Assembly (NCBI RefSeq): GCF_029868745.1 | Contig: NZ_JARWOP010000377.1 | Span: 1-64,000 of the forward strand | DNA: 64,000 nt | DNA from: Nocardia wallacei | Lineage (GTDB): Bacteria > Actinomycetota > Actinomycetes > Mycobacteriales > Mycobacteriaceae | Direction of reading: 5' to 3' | Part shown: one piece after another, positions 51,177 through 58,349 of the stretch | Layout of the letters: each line of letters opens with the position of its first letter | Position numbering within the stretch: position 1 is the stretch's first letter | Notes under the pieces: model-generated | The model's input: only the letters and a program-made list of their open reading frames with translations | The model's database searches: none | Told to the model about the DNA's origin: nothing | Position numbers and translations under genes: made by a program

Positions 51177-51348
51177 CCCACGCCCCCACCCCGGTCCTCG
51201 GGCGCCGCCAGCTGCGAGTTGCAGGGCAGCGAGGGCGATCCGAGCGCGGGGTGGCTGCCATCAACCGCATGTGAGCGAAGTGGCACCAAAGTGACACTTT
51301 GGGCCGACCCTGGTCAACCAACCAGAGGCCCCTGACGAGCGAAAAAGC

Positions 51349-51591
51349 CTAGTCCTTCTTCATCAGCTCGTAGATCCGCTTGCACTCCGGGCAGACGGGG
51401 GAGCCGGGCTTGGCGGAGCGGGTGACGGGGAAGACTTCGCCGCAGAGGGCTACCACGTGGGTGCCCATGACGGCACTCTCGGCGATCTTTTCCTTTTTCA
51501 CGTAGTGGAAGTACTTGGGGGTGTCGTCGGTGGTCGACTCGTCGGTGGTCGTATCCGGACGCACGAGGGTGTCAGTGCTCACGTGGTCCAT
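51349..51591 (-). CDS. DUF3039 protein
   Basis: The product has 80 residues from ATG 51591; GTG 51582 is an alternative. The core YFHYVKKEKIAESAVMGTHVVALCGEVFPV followed by CPECKRIYELMKKD matches the actinobacterial DUF3039 family. Cys pairs (ALCGE and CPEC) may bind zinc. The N-terminal 20 residues are Thr/Asp-rich and probably disordered. It is divergent from DUF3099 with about 59 bases between; these two families are commonly neighbours in actinobacterial genomes. The function is unknown. Confidence 0.88.
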   Translation of the reverse strand: MDHVSTDTLVRPDTTTDESTTDDTPKYFHYVKKEKIAESAVMGTHVVALCGEVFPVTRSAKPGSPVCPECKRIYELMKKD

Positions 51592-51650
51592 GATGCCAGC
51601 CGCGCCGGTCCGTGTGTGCAATCGGTGGCGTCGAGTGGAAGACTCGAGGT

Positions 51651-52091
51651 ATGCAGCGTGACGGCGAATCCCCTGAAGCCGAAGACCGCGACGATGAGGT
51701 TCGCCCCGAGTTCGAGATGCGTCCACCCGGTTCGGTCCCCCGCCCGTCGCGCCCGTCCGGCGGCTATTTCCCCGGCGAGGACCAGCGCCCCACCCTGATC
51801 ACCGAGGCCGCTCCGTCGCTGGAGCAGCAGCATCGTGACCGGGTGCGCCGGTACACGATCATCATGGCGTTCCGCATACCGTGCCTGGTGCTCGCGGCGA
51901 TCGCCTACGGACTGTGGGCCAACCCGCTGATCTCGCTGGCCATCATCGGGGTGTCCATCCCGCTGCCGTGGATCGCCGTGCTGATCGCCAACGACCGCCC
52001 GCCGCGCCGCAAGGACGAACCCAGTCGCTGGGACGGCCGCCGCGCCGCCAAGGCCCTCGAGTCAGGCAGCCACCGGTCGATCGACAGCTGA
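51651..52091 (+). CDS. DUF3099 membrane protein
   Basis: The product has 146 residues from ATG 51651. The N-terminal 60 residues are acidic/proline-rich. Two closely spaced transmembrane helices follow (MAFRIPCLVLAAIAYGLWA and LISLAIIGVSIPLPWIAVLI), then a basic tail (NDRPPRRKDEPSRW). The motif LITEAAPSLEQQHRDRVRRY is typical of DUF3099. Function unknown. Its 3' end overlaps the convergent MFS gene by 30 bases. Confidence 0.88.
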   Translation: MQRDGESPEAEDRDDEVRPEFEMRPPGSVPRPSRPSGGYFPGEDQRPTLITEAAPSLEQQHRDRVRRYTIIMAFRIPCLVLAAIAYGLWANPLISLAIIGVSIPLPWIAVLIANDRPPRRKDEPSRWDGRRAAKALESGSHRSIDS

Positions 52092-53375
52092 GCCGCGCCG
52101 GATCACCGCCGACATCACGGCCGCGGCGCCGCACAGCGCACCGGCGAGATACCAGGCCAGATCGTAGCTGCCCTGCAGGTCACGGATGACGCCCGCGCCG
52201 GTCGCGGCGAGCGCGGCGCCGACCTGATGGGAGGCGAACACCCAGCCGAAGGCGATGGGCCCGTCCTCACCGAAGTGCTTGCGGCACAGGGCCACCGTGG
52301 GCGGGACCGTGGCGATCCAGTCGAGGCCGTAGAAGATGATGAAAACCCACATGCTCGGGCGGGTGTCGGGCGCGAACAGCGCGGGCAGGATCAGCAGCGA
52401 CAGCCCCCGCAGCGAGTAGTAGGCGACCAGCAGATAGCGCGAGTCGACCCGGTCGGTGAACCAGCCGGAGGCGATGGTCCCGGCCACGTCGAAGATTCCG
52501 ACGACGGCCAGCAGGCCCGCCGCGGTGGTCGGCGGCATGCCGTGATCGTGTACGGCGCTGACGAAATGGGTGCCGACGAGTCCGTTGGTGGACGCCCCGC
52601 ACACCGCGAAACCGCCTGCCAGCAGCCAGAATTGGGGCGTCCGGGCGACCCTCGCGAGCACCGTCAGCGCGCGTCCCGCGCCGCCGGACACCGCCGTCCG
52701 CACCCCCGCGGCGCTGCCTGGTTCAGCGCCGTAGGCCCGCGCGCCCACGTCGCTCGGGAAGTCGCGGATGAACAGCAGCACCAGCGGGACGACCGCCAGC
52801 GCGGTTCCCGCCACCACCAATGACGGCACCCGCCAGCCGTGGGCCTGTGCCAGCGCGGAGATCAGTGGCAAGAAGACCAGTTGCCCGGTCGCCCCGGCCG
52901 CGGTCAGTACGCCGGTGACCAGCCCGCGGTGACGCACGAACCACCGGCCGGTGATCGTGGCGACGAACGGCATGGACATCGAGCCCACCCCGATTCCCAC
53001 CAGCAGACCCCAGGTCGCCAGCAGTTGCCACGATTCGGTCATGAACACGGTCAGGCCGCTGCCCGCCGCCACCAGCAGCAGGGCGCTCGCGACCACGCGG
53101 CGGATGCCGAACCGGTCCATCAGCGCCGCCGCGAACGGCGAAATCAGGCCGTACAACAGGACATTCAGCGAAACCGCCGAGCCGATGGTGCCGTGCGACC
53201 AGCCGAACTCCTCGTGCAGCGGATCCATCAGCACGCTCGGCACCGACCGGAATCCGGCCGCGCCGATCAGTGCCACGAATCCGGCCGCCGCGACCGCCCA
53301 GGCCGGATGCGGGAGAGGAAAACGCTTGCGCCGCACGGGGGTAACCGCGTCGGCGGGGTCTCGCAATTCGGTCAC
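52062..53375 (-). CDS. MFS transporter (OFA/monocarboxylate-like)
   Basis: The product has 437 residues with about 12 hydrophobic helices. Helices 2-3 carry the MFS loop MDRFGIRRVV, and the N-terminal SLNVLLYGLISPFAAALM and the second half WFTDRVDSRYLLVAYY are in keeping with the oxalate/formate and monocarboxylate branch. There is no known substrate signature; it could take up an organic acid or export a drug. It is divergent from the VOC gene across 88 bases. Its 3' end overlaps the DUF3099 gene. Confidence 0.88.
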   Translation of the reverse strand: MTELRDPADAVTPVRRKRFPLPHPAWAVAAAGFVALIGAAGFRSVPSVLMDPLHEEFGWSHGTIGSAVSLNVLLYGLISPFAAALMDRFGIRRVVASALLLVAAGSGLTVFMTESWQLLATWGLLVGIGVGSMSMPFVATITGRWFVRHRGLVTGVLTAAGATGQLVFLPLISALAQAHGWRVPSLVVAGTALAVVPLVLLFIRDFPSDVGARAYGAEPGSAAGVRTAVSGGAGRALTVLARVARTPQFWLLAGGFAVCGASTNGLVGTHFVSAVHDHGMPPTTAAGLLAVVGIFDVAGTIASGWFTDRVDSRYLLVAYYSLRGLSLLILPALFAPDTRPSMWVFIIFYGLDWIATVPPTVALCRKHFGEDGPIAFGWVFASHQVGAALAATGAGVIRDLQGSYDLAWYLAGALCGAAAVMSAVIRRGSAVDRPVAA

Positions 53376-53463
53376 TCAAAGATCCTGCGGTACGACCGGT
53401 TGCCCGACGAGTGGCCTGAATGCCACAATCCGTCAATATCTGGCCACTCTCTGGGAGGACCGA

Positions 53464-54201
53464 ATGATTCGCTGGAACTGTGCCTTCATCGATCGGCCGA
53501 CCGATCGCTTCGAGACCGCGATGGCCTTCTGGACCGCCGTGACGGGCACGCGATTGTCCGAGCCGCACGGCGTGGACGGTGAATTCGTCACGCTGCTGCC
53601 GTCCCAAGGCGACCCGTGTGTGCGCGGCCAGCGTGTCGGCGGTCCCGGCGGTGCTCACCTCGATCTCGATGTCGAGGATCTCGACGCCGCCCGCCGGCAC
53701 GCGCTCGGCGTGGGCGCGGTGCTCGTCGCCGATCGCGGCCATTTCCTGTCGATGCGCTCACCGAGCGGCGCGGCGTTCTGCCTGACCACCGGCGACGGCA
53801 GCGCGGCACCCGCCCCGATCACCGGGAACGACGGCGTACTCAGCCGCCTCGACCAGGTGTGCCTGGATATCGCACCCAGCGCGTTCGATCGCGAGGTCGG
53901 GTTCTGGACCGCGCTGACCGGCTGGCCGGCGCGAGCCAGCGCCCTACGGGAGTTCACCGGCATCACCGTGCCGGAGCCGCTGCCCATCCGAATCCTGCTG
54001 CAGCGCAAGGACACCGAGGGTCCGTCCACCGGGCACATCGACATCGCCTGCGCGGATATCGACGCCACGGCCGCCTGGCACGAGACGCTCGGCGCTCGCC
54101 GGGTGTCCCGCGGCGCGCACTGGGCGGTGATGCACGACCCGACGGGCGGCGTCTACTGCCTCACCGGCCGTCACCCGGTCACGGGGCGGTTGCCGCAGTG
54201 A
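53464..54201 (+). CDS. two-domain VOC (glyoxalase-like) protein
   Basis: The product has 245 residues from ATG 53464 (GGGAGGA upstream). It contains two VOC modules of about 115 residues. The first runs from RWNCAFIDRPTDRFETAMAFW to GAAFCLTT, the second from LDQVCLDIAPSAFDREVGFW to GGVYCLTG. Metal ligands could be His in GAHLDLDVEDLD and GHIDIACADID and glutamates nearby. VOC proteins span glyoxalases, dioxygenases and antibiotic-binding proteins; this one has no diagnostic signature. It lies upstream of the GlxA regulator. Confidence 0.85.
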   Translation: MIRWNCAFIDRPTDRFETAMAFWTAVTGTRLSEPHGVDGEFVTLLPSQGDPCVRGQRVGGPGGAHLDLDVEDLDAARRHALGVGAVLVADRGHFLSMRSPSGAAFCLTTGDGSAAPAPITGNDGVLSRLDQVCLDIAPSAFDREVGFWTALTGWPARASALREFTGITVPEPLPIRILLQRKDTEGPSTGHIDIACADIDATAAWHETLGARRVSRGAHWAVMHDPTGGVYCLTGRHPVTGRLPQ

Positions 54202-54316
54202 GCGACCTCCCGCAACCACACACCCCCGCCCACCGTGCACCATCTGCCCCGGCAATCCCGGGTTCGACACCAGCGCCGACTCGGATGCATCGGCGCGGTG
54301 CGAAGGTGGCGCAGCC

Positions 54317-55342
54317 ATGACCGGCAAGCATCGGGTGGCGGTGCTCGCGCTGGCACCGGTGGTCGGGTTCGATATGACGATCCCCCCGACCGTGCTGGGC
54401 AATGCGGCGACCGCCGACGGGACCACCCTGTACGACGTGCGGATCTGCGGATTGAGCACCGACGCGGTGCCCACCACGATGGGTTATGCGATCGTCCCGC
54501 AGGCCGGTCCGGACTGGGTGGCCGCCGCCGACACGGTGATCGTGCCCGGTACGCAAATGCCGGGCCCGCGTCGGCACGGAACGCTTTCGCCGGAGTTGGC
54601 AGGGGTTCTCGCGACGATCCGGCCCGGCGCGCGGATCGTCTCCATCTGTACCGGCGCGTTCGTCCTCGCCGCCGCGGGACTGCTCGACGGCCGGCGGGCG
54701 ACCTCGCACTGGTCGTTCGCCGACGACTTCCGGCGACTGTTCCCGCGGGTGCGGCTGGACGAGAACCTGCTATTCGTCGAGGACGGAAACCTCTGTACCT
54801 CAGCGGGTTTGGCGGCCGGGCTGGATCTGTGCCTGCACCTGGTGCGCACCGATCACGGCAGCGAGGTCGCCAACCGGGTGGCGCGCTACTGCGTGGTGCC
54901 GCCGTGGCGCGAGGGCGGCCAGTCGCAGTACATCGACCGCCACGTGCCCGAGGACGGCTCCGACGGCACCGCACCCACCCGAGCGTGGGCCCTGCGTCAT
55001 CTCGACCACGACCTGGACCTGTCCGCCCTGTCCGCGCACGCCCGGATGAGTGTCCGCACCTTCACCCGCCGCTTCAAAGCCGAAACCGGCCTCGCACCCG
55101 GGGCCTGGCTCCTGCAACAACGCCTGCGCCACGCCCGCCACCTGCTCGAATCCACCGACCTCCCCATCGATGAGGTCGCCCGCGCGGCCGGTCTGGGCAC
55201 CGCCGCGTCCCTGCGCCACCACATGCGCGCCGAACTGGGCGTCCCCCCGCTCGCCTACCGCAAGACATTCCGATCCGGCCCGCAGCCGGAGCGAACCACG
55301 GCCGCGGCAACAAACCTGCCAGGTGATGAGCGGTTCAGATGA
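54317..55342 (+). CDS. GlxA-type AraC regulator with DJ-1/PfpI domain
   Basis: The product has 341 residues. The N-terminal DJ-1/PfpI-like domain has the nucleophile-elbow cysteine in IVSICTGAFVLAAAGLLDGRRATSHW. The C-terminal AraC domain has two helix-turn-helix motifs (LSALSAHARMSVRTFTRRFKAETG; PIDEVARAAGLGTAASLRHH). GlxA regulators sense small molecules and activate amino-acid or arginine catabolism genes in some species. The VOC gene 115 bases upstream, or the divergent MFS, may be its targets. It has a C-terminal low-complexity tail (TTAAATNLPGDERFR). Confidence 0.9.
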   Translation: MTGKHRVAVLALAPVVGFDMTIPPTVLGNAATADGTTLYDVRICGLSTDAVPTTMGYAIVPQAGPDWVAAADTVIVPGTQMPGPRRHGTLSPELAGVLATIRPGARIVSICTGAFVLAAAGLLDGRRATSHWSFADDFRRLFPRVRLDENLLFVEDGNLCTSAGLAAGLDLCLHLVRTDHGSEVANRVARYCVVPPWREGGQSQYIDRHVPEDGSDGTAPTRAWALRHLDHDLDLSALSAHARMSVRTFTRRFKAETGLAPGAWLLQQRLRHARHLLESTDLPIDEVARAAGLGTAASLRHHMRAELGVPPLAYRKTFRSGPQPERTTAAATNLPGDERFR

Positions 55343-55438
55343 CAGCCGCGATCTGCGCTGACAGGCGGACGCGTGCCGAACTGACAGGCGGCCGAGACAG
55401 GCGGGAACGCGGGCCAGCACCGAGTCCTGGCGGGGGCG

Positions 55439-57013
55439 ATGGCAGAGTTTTCGGTCATGCCGACGAATCCGACAGGTGTGTTCCACGAGGTTGCCCGGGA
55501 GAGCCGCGCAACGGGCACCGGGTCCGCGCTCGCCGACCTCGCCCCGGATCTGCGCACTGCTCTGTCCCGCGTCCACTACGACGCCGACACCTTGCTCGAG
55601 GTCTTGGGCGAGGACGCGCACACCGCGCTCGGACGTTCCGAGCCGGTGCCGGTGCGCCGGGCCGCCCGTGACGCCGGTGAGTTGGGCACGCTGGTGCGGC
55701 TGCTGCTGCTCGGCGATCCGGTCCCGGAACACGAGGCGAGTGCGGCCCTCGCACCCGTCGGAATCGACCGCGCGATCGCCGCGGGACTGCTCGACCGCGA
55801 CGGCGACGAGATCCGCGCCGCCCTCGACCTGCGTCCGCTCGATCTCGGCGCCGGCCCCCGCTGGGTGCTGTCGGACCTGGACGACAGTATGCGGCGGCGC
55901 ACGCTGAGCGCCGACCACGTACTCGGCGTCGGACAGGCCTCGCTGTCGCTGCTGCGCGCCACCCCTACCGCGCCGGCCAGCACCGTCCTGGACCTGGGCA
56001 CCGGGTGCGGCGTGCAGGCCGTGCACGCCGCCGCGTACGCGGACACGGTCACCGGCACCGACGTCAGCGGGCGCGCATTGTGGCTGGCCGGGGCGACCGC
56101 CGCGCTCAACGGCCTCGATATCGAATTGCTGGAAGGGTCCTGGTTCGAGCCGGTCGCCGGGCGGCGCTTCGACCAGATCGTCGCGAATCCCCCGTTCGTG
56201 GTCGGCCCGGCCCGCGTCGAGCACACCTACCGCGACTCCGGGCTGGCGCTCGACGGCGCCAGTGAGTTGGTCGTCTCCCGCGCGCCCGAACTGCTGAACC
56301 CGGGCGGCACCGCGGCCATGCTGGCCTCGTGGGTGCACGTGGCCGGCGAGGACTGGCGCACCCGGGTGGCATCCTGGCTGCCCGACCACGGCGTCGACGC
56401 CTGGATCGTGCAGCGCGACGTCGCCGACCCCGCCCTCTACGTCGGAACCTGGCTGCGCGATGCCGGACTGGATCCGCGCGACCCGCAGGCCCAACGGCGG
56501 GCCGAGCGCTGGCTGGACGCGTTCGCGGCGGCGGAGGTCGAGGGCATCGGATTCGGATTCGTTTACCTGCGCGCGGTCGACGGGCCCACCGAGGTGCTCG
56601 CCGAGGACCTGACCCACGGCTTCGACGACCCGCTGGGCGCCGAGGCCGCCGCGTACTTCCGGCGATCGGCCTGGCTGCGCGCGGTCGCGGCGGACGAAAA
56701 CCGTGCCTGGACTTCACGATTCGAGGTCGACCCGGCCACCGCGCTGGAACGCGTCTTCCTGCCCGGGACCGAGGGCTGGGAACCGGCCGTGGTCCGGCTG
56801 CACCGCGGCAACGGACCCCTCTGGCAGCATGAGATCGACGACACCGCCGCCGCCCTGCTGGCGGGAATGCGCGCGGACGGCCTGCCGTTGGAAGAACTGG
56901 TCGAATTGCTGGCAATCGGCCACACCGGCACCACAGCCACATCGGAATTGCGCGCCGCGGCCCTCTCCATCACGACCGGATTGGTGCGGCACGGCTTGAT
57001 CCGCCCCGTGTAG
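55439..57013 (+). CDS. SAM-dependent methyltransferase with NPPF motif
   Basis: The product has 524 residues. About 150 N-terminal residues without a known motif precede a class I methyltransferase domain with VLDLGTGCGVQAVHAA and IVANPPFVVGP. The NPPF motif is typical of enzymes methylating exocyclic amino groups of nucleic-acid bases or glutamine amides (HemK/RlmG-like). A C-terminal domain of about 170 residues follows. This is a conserved actinobacterial protein, often annotated as class I methyltransferase near sigB; the target, possibly rRNA, is not proven. Starts at 55439 and 55457 are both possible. A hairpin at 57106-57129 may end its transcript. Confidence 0.85.
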   Translation: MAEFSVMPTNPTGVFHEVARESRATGTGSALADLAPDLRTALSRVHYDADTLLEVLGEDAHTALGRSEPVPVRRAARDAGELGTLVRLLLLGDPVPEHEASAALAPVGIDRAIAAGLLDRDGDEIRAALDLRPLDLGAGPRWVLSDLDDSMRRRTLSADHVLGVGQASLSLLRATPTAPASTVLDLGTGCGVQAVHAAAYADTVTGTDVSGRALWLAGATAALNGLDIELLEGSWFEPVAGRRFDQIVANPPFVVGPARVEHTYRDSGLALDGASELVVSRAPELLNPGGTAAMLASWVHVAGEDWRTRVASWLPDHGVDAWIVQRDVADPALYVGTWLRDAGLDPRDPQAQRRAERWLDAFAAAEVEGIGFGFVYLRAVDGPTEVLAEDLTHGFDDPLGAEAAAYFRRSAWLRAVAADENRAWTSRFEVDPATALERVFLPGTEGWEPAVVRLHRGNGPLWQHEIDDTAAALLAGMRADGLPLEELVELLAIGHTGTTATSELRAAALSITTGLVRHGLIRPV

Positions 57014-57105
57014 TCACGGGCCTCGGGGGTAGCCGTCGGGCAACAGCGCGCACCCGACGTTCCCGGACCACTTGCTTCTTAGGAACTTCTCAGATGGAAG
57101 CGGTG

Positions 57106-57129
57106 AAACCCGCAGCTCAGCTGCGGTTT
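57106..57129. terminator. hairpin between the methyltransferase and sigB
   Basis: AAACCCGCAGC and GCTGCGGTTT form a stem (one bulged C) around TCA. It is not followed by a long T-run, but the right arm ends in TTT. The location after the methyltransferase stop and before the sigB promoter fits a terminator. Confidence 0.55.
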
Positions 57130-57144
57130 ACCGGGACTGTGGCG

Positions 57145-57172
57145 GGGAACTTTCCCAGTGTCGGGTCCGTTG
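57145..57172 (+). promoter_or_regulatory. ECF (SigE/SigH-type) promoter of sigB
   Basis: GGGAAC at 57145-57150 and CGTTG at 57168-57172 are separated by 17 bases. This matches the GGAAC-N16-18-CGTT consensus recognised by mycobacterial SigE/SigH. It lies 35 bases upstream of the sigB ATG, the spacing expected for a leader of 30 bases or less. Stress activation of sigB through ECF sigma factors is established in mycobacteria. Confidence 0.7.
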
Positions 57173-57206
57173 TTCGGAGTGAGACACCACCGACAGGAGG
57201 CAAGTC

Positions 57207-58175
57207 ATGACAAGCCCCGCCACCACTGGAGTGCGCGCCAGCGAACAGGACCTCGACGCCCAGAGCCCCGCCGCCGACCTGGTACGGGTGTACCTGAACG
57301 GAATCGGCAAGACGGCGCTGCTCACGGCCGCCGACGAGGTCGAGCTGGCCAAGCGCATCGAGGCGGGCCTCTATGCCCAGCACCTGTTGGAAACGGGCAA
57401 GCGATTGTCCGCCACCCGCAAGCGGGACCTGGCGATTCTGGTTCGCGACGGTCAAGCCGCGCGCCAGCATCTCCTCGAGGCGAACCTGCGCCTGGTCGTG
57501 TCGCTGGCCAAGCGCTACACCGGTCGCGGCATGCCGCTGCTGGATCTGATCCAGGAGGGCAACCTGGGCCTGATCCGCGCGATGGAGAAGTTCGATTACA
57601 CCAAGGGCTTCAAGTTCTCCACCTACGCCACCTGGTGGATCCGGCAGGCCATCACCCGCGGCATGGCGGATCAGAGCCGCACCATCCGGCTGCCCGTGCA
57701 CCTGGTCGAGCAGGTCAACAAGCTCGCCCGGATCAAGCGCGAACTGCACCAGCAGCTCGGCCGCGAGGCCACCGATGCCGAACTGGCCGCCGAGTCGGGC
57801 ATCCCGGAGGAGAAGATCGCCGATCTGCTCGACCACAGCCGCGACCCGGTGAGCCTGGACATGCCCGTCGGCAGCGACGAAGAGGCCCCACTCGGCGATT
57901 TCATCGAGGACTCCGAGGCCACCTCGGCCGAGAGCGCCGTCATCGCCGGGCTGATGCACCGCGATGTGCGCAGCGTGCTGGCCACCCTGGACGAGCGTGA
58001 GCAGCAGGTCATCCGGCTGCGGTTCGGCTTGGACGACGGCCAGCCGCGCACGCTGGACCAGATCGGCAAGCTGTTCGGCCTGTCCCGCGAGCGAGTGCGC
58101 CAGATAGAGCGCGAGGTCATGGCGAAGCTGCGCAAGGGCGAGCGCGCCGATCGCCTGCGTGCCTACGCCAGCTGA
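57207..58175 (+). CDS. sigB: group 2 RNA polymerase sigma factor SigB
   Basis: The product has 322 residues, equal in length to mycobacterial SigB (323). It has region 1.2 (VRVYLNGIGKTALLTAADEVELAKRIE), region 2 (NLRLVVSLAKRYTGRGMPLLDLIQEGNLGLIRAMEKFDYTKGFKFSTYATWWIRQAI) in order and region 4 with GLSRERVRQIEREVMAKLR. It lacks the long N-terminal extension of the primary SigA, so it is the general-stress SigB rather than SigA. AGGAGG lies 7 bases upstream. In mycobacteria sigB adjoins ideR; here it is next to ppc. Confidence 0.93.
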   Translation: MTSPATTGVRASEQDLDAQSPAADLVRVYLNGIGKTALLTAADEVELAKRIEAGLYAQHLLETGKRLSATRKRDLAILVRDGQAARQHLLEANLRLVVSLAKRYTGRGMPLLDLIQEGNLGLIRAMEKFDYTKGFKFSTYATWWIRQAITRGMADQSRTIRLPVHLVEQVNKLARIKRELHQQLGREATDAELAAESGIPEEKIADLLDHSRDPVSLDMPVGSDEEAPLGDFIEDSEATSAESAVIAGLMHRDVRSVLATLDEREQQVIRLRFGLDDGQPRTLDQIGKLFGLSRERVRQIEREVMAKLRKGERADRLRAYAS

Positions 58176-58207
58176 GCGAACCGGGGCGATGACAGCCCCC
58201 CACAGAC

Positions 58208-58234
58208 GCTGGGCCGTCCGGAATCCGGCCCAGC
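58208..58234. terminator. sigB terminator hairpin
   Basis: GCTGGGCCG and CGGCCCAGC are perfect 9-base arms around TCCGGAATC. It starts 33 bases after the sigB stop. It is GC-rich, without a T-run, as common in actinobacteria. Confidence 0.75.
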
Positions 58235-58242
58235 ACCCCCGC

Positions 58243-58268
58243 GATGATCACGTGGGTTGGTGATCATC
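58243..58268. repeat. second hairpin between sigB and ppc
   Basis: GATGATCAC and GTGATCATC are perfect 9-base arms around GTGGGTTG. It directly follows the first hairpin. Unlike its neighbours it is AT-rich and could instead be a protein-binding dyad. Confidence 0.65.
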
Positions 58269-58272
58269 ACGA

Positions 58273-58331
58273 GCGCCGACCGGCGGCCGCGCGGCCCGTC
58301 CCCTCCGGGCACAGCGCGAACCGGTCGGCGC
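58273..58331. terminator. third, large stem between sigB and ppc
   Basis: GCGCCGACCGG (58273-58283) and CCGGTCGGCGC (58321-58331) are perfect 11-base arms enclosing 37 bases that contain GGCCGCGCGGCC, itself self-complementary. It ends 19 bases from the ppc stop and can act on the convergent transcript. Confidence 0.7.
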
Positions 58332-58349
58332 TTACTCAGTGGATTTGGC

